DNA of 7,306 bases from positions 1 to 7,306 of the forward strand of contig CAIOUK010000083.1 in assembly GCA_903861445.1 (NCBI GenBank). Direction: 5' to 3'. Under the pieces are notes generated by a model. The model saw only the letters and a program-made list of their open reading frames with translations. It had not been told where the DNA came from and did no database searches. The DNA comes from an uncultured Verrucomicrobia subdivision 3 bacterium. GTDB taxonomy: Bacteria > Verrucomicrobiota > Verrucomicrobiia > Limisphaerales > UBA11358. How positions within the stretch are numbered: the stretch's first letter is position 1; every line of letters starts with the position of its first letter. Position numbers and translations under genes: made by a program. Of this stretch, positions 6,849 through 7,306 are shown in pieces.

Positions 6849-7240
6849 TGCAAGGCTGCGAGCAATTCGCCGTCCGCGCGACTGGACTGGCTTAAACGCT
6901 GGATGGCGTCGAGGTTTTCGAGCGCATCCACGCTGGGCAGCGGCTGCGCCACGGCCAGGCTGGCGACATTTTTCGCTAGGATTGCACGCTGTGAATGGAT
7001 TTCGTAACGCTGAATGCTGATGCCGGCAAAAATCAAAACGAATGTTGCCACGGCCAGACGTGGAATCACCACCTGCCAATTCCAAAGCCAATGGGGGCGG
7101 GTGCCCCGTTTTTCTTCCAGCTCAATGGTGTCCAAGACGCGGGCCGTGAAATTGGACGGCACCGGCGTGTCCGGCAAGCGGCGCAACGCCACCGTCAGGC
7201 GCGCGTCCAGTTGGCGGGAGATATCGGCGTCATCTTTCAT
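6845..7240 (-). CDS. Single-pass anti-sigma-factor-like membrane protein
   Basis: About 131 residues from the ATG at 7240. The frame could extend to a TTG at 7273, but an ATG is preferred and a stop lies in frame at about 7301-7303. The N-terminal 55 residues are soluble and contain DTPVPSNFTARVLDTIE (24-40), a motif common before the membrane segment in short anti-sigma-like proteins. One transmembrane helix follows at about 57-77 (LAVATFVLIFAGI). The short outer tail ends with LENLDAIQRLSQ (108-117), also common in such proteins. The zinc-binding H-x3-C-x2-C motif of ZAS anti-sigma factors is absent, so sigma-binding is inference. Its stop overlaps the start of the DUF3106 gene. If it is an anti-sigma protein, its sigma factor gene should lie just beyond the right edge on the same strand. 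The 66 bp upstream to the window end show no clear Shine-Dalgarno or promoter. Confidence 0.78.
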   Translation of the reverse strand: MKDDADISRQLDARLTVALRRLPDTPVPSNFTARVLDTIELEEKRGTRPHWLWNWQVVIPRLAVATFVLIFAGISIQRYEIHSQRAILAKNVASLAVAQPLPSVDALENLDAIQRLSQSSRADGELLAALQ

Positions 7241-7306
7241 CGTTCTGAAAGTTGAAAACCGGCGGACGGTCAAAGTTGCGAATATTTTTTGCGGGAAAAT
7301 TCAAAT

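Noticed and set aside
7241..7306. Possible promoter before the anti-sigma-like gene (TTGACC on the - strand)
   Set aside because: No -10-like hexamer at a suitable distance, and the gene is probably co-transcribed with one beyond the window.

Overview
The window looks like chromosomal DNA of a member of the PVC group, most likely Verrucomicrobiota. The reasons are a G+C content in the upper fifties by eye, an S1-type sulfatase next to a secreted DUF6288/PDZ/HEAT-like protein (a combination I associate with Verrucomicrobia and Planctomycetes), and the cysteine-rich form of the Lgt core motif. This taxonomic call is inference. There are no rRNA or tRNA genes, CRISPR array, transposase or phage genes.

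Left part, + strand (1-3843): the 3' three quarters or so of a sulfatase gene whose start lies outside the window, then an intergenic stretch of about 180 bp with two hairpins, then a large secreted protein of about 840 residues. This protein has a signal peptide, a PDZ domain, a DUF6288 core and a helical-repeat C-terminal half. The pair fits a secreted or periplasmic polysaccharide-degradation locus.

Right part, - strand (7240 down to 3998): five genes packed head to tail. They are a single-pass anti-sigma-like protein, a secreted DUF3106 protein (ATGA overlap), lgt (prolipoprotein diacylglyceryl transferase), miaA (tRNA dimethylallyltransferase; 3 bp after lgt), and a previously uncalled 52-codon membrane miniprotein (3 bp after the miaA stop, with its own Shine-Dalgarno). 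The two blocks converge on a gene-free gap of about 150 bp at 3844-3997.

The points most worth a second look are the hidden small membrane protein after miaA, two different short tandem repeats (7-bp and 14-bp units, neither a multiple of three) plus an A8 tract inside miaA, the strong 12-bp-paired hairpin at 1203-1232, and the anti-sigma/DUF3106 pair, which resembles a betaproteobacterial sigma/DUF3619/DUF3106 arrangement. I see no clearly new multi-gene defence or mobile system here.
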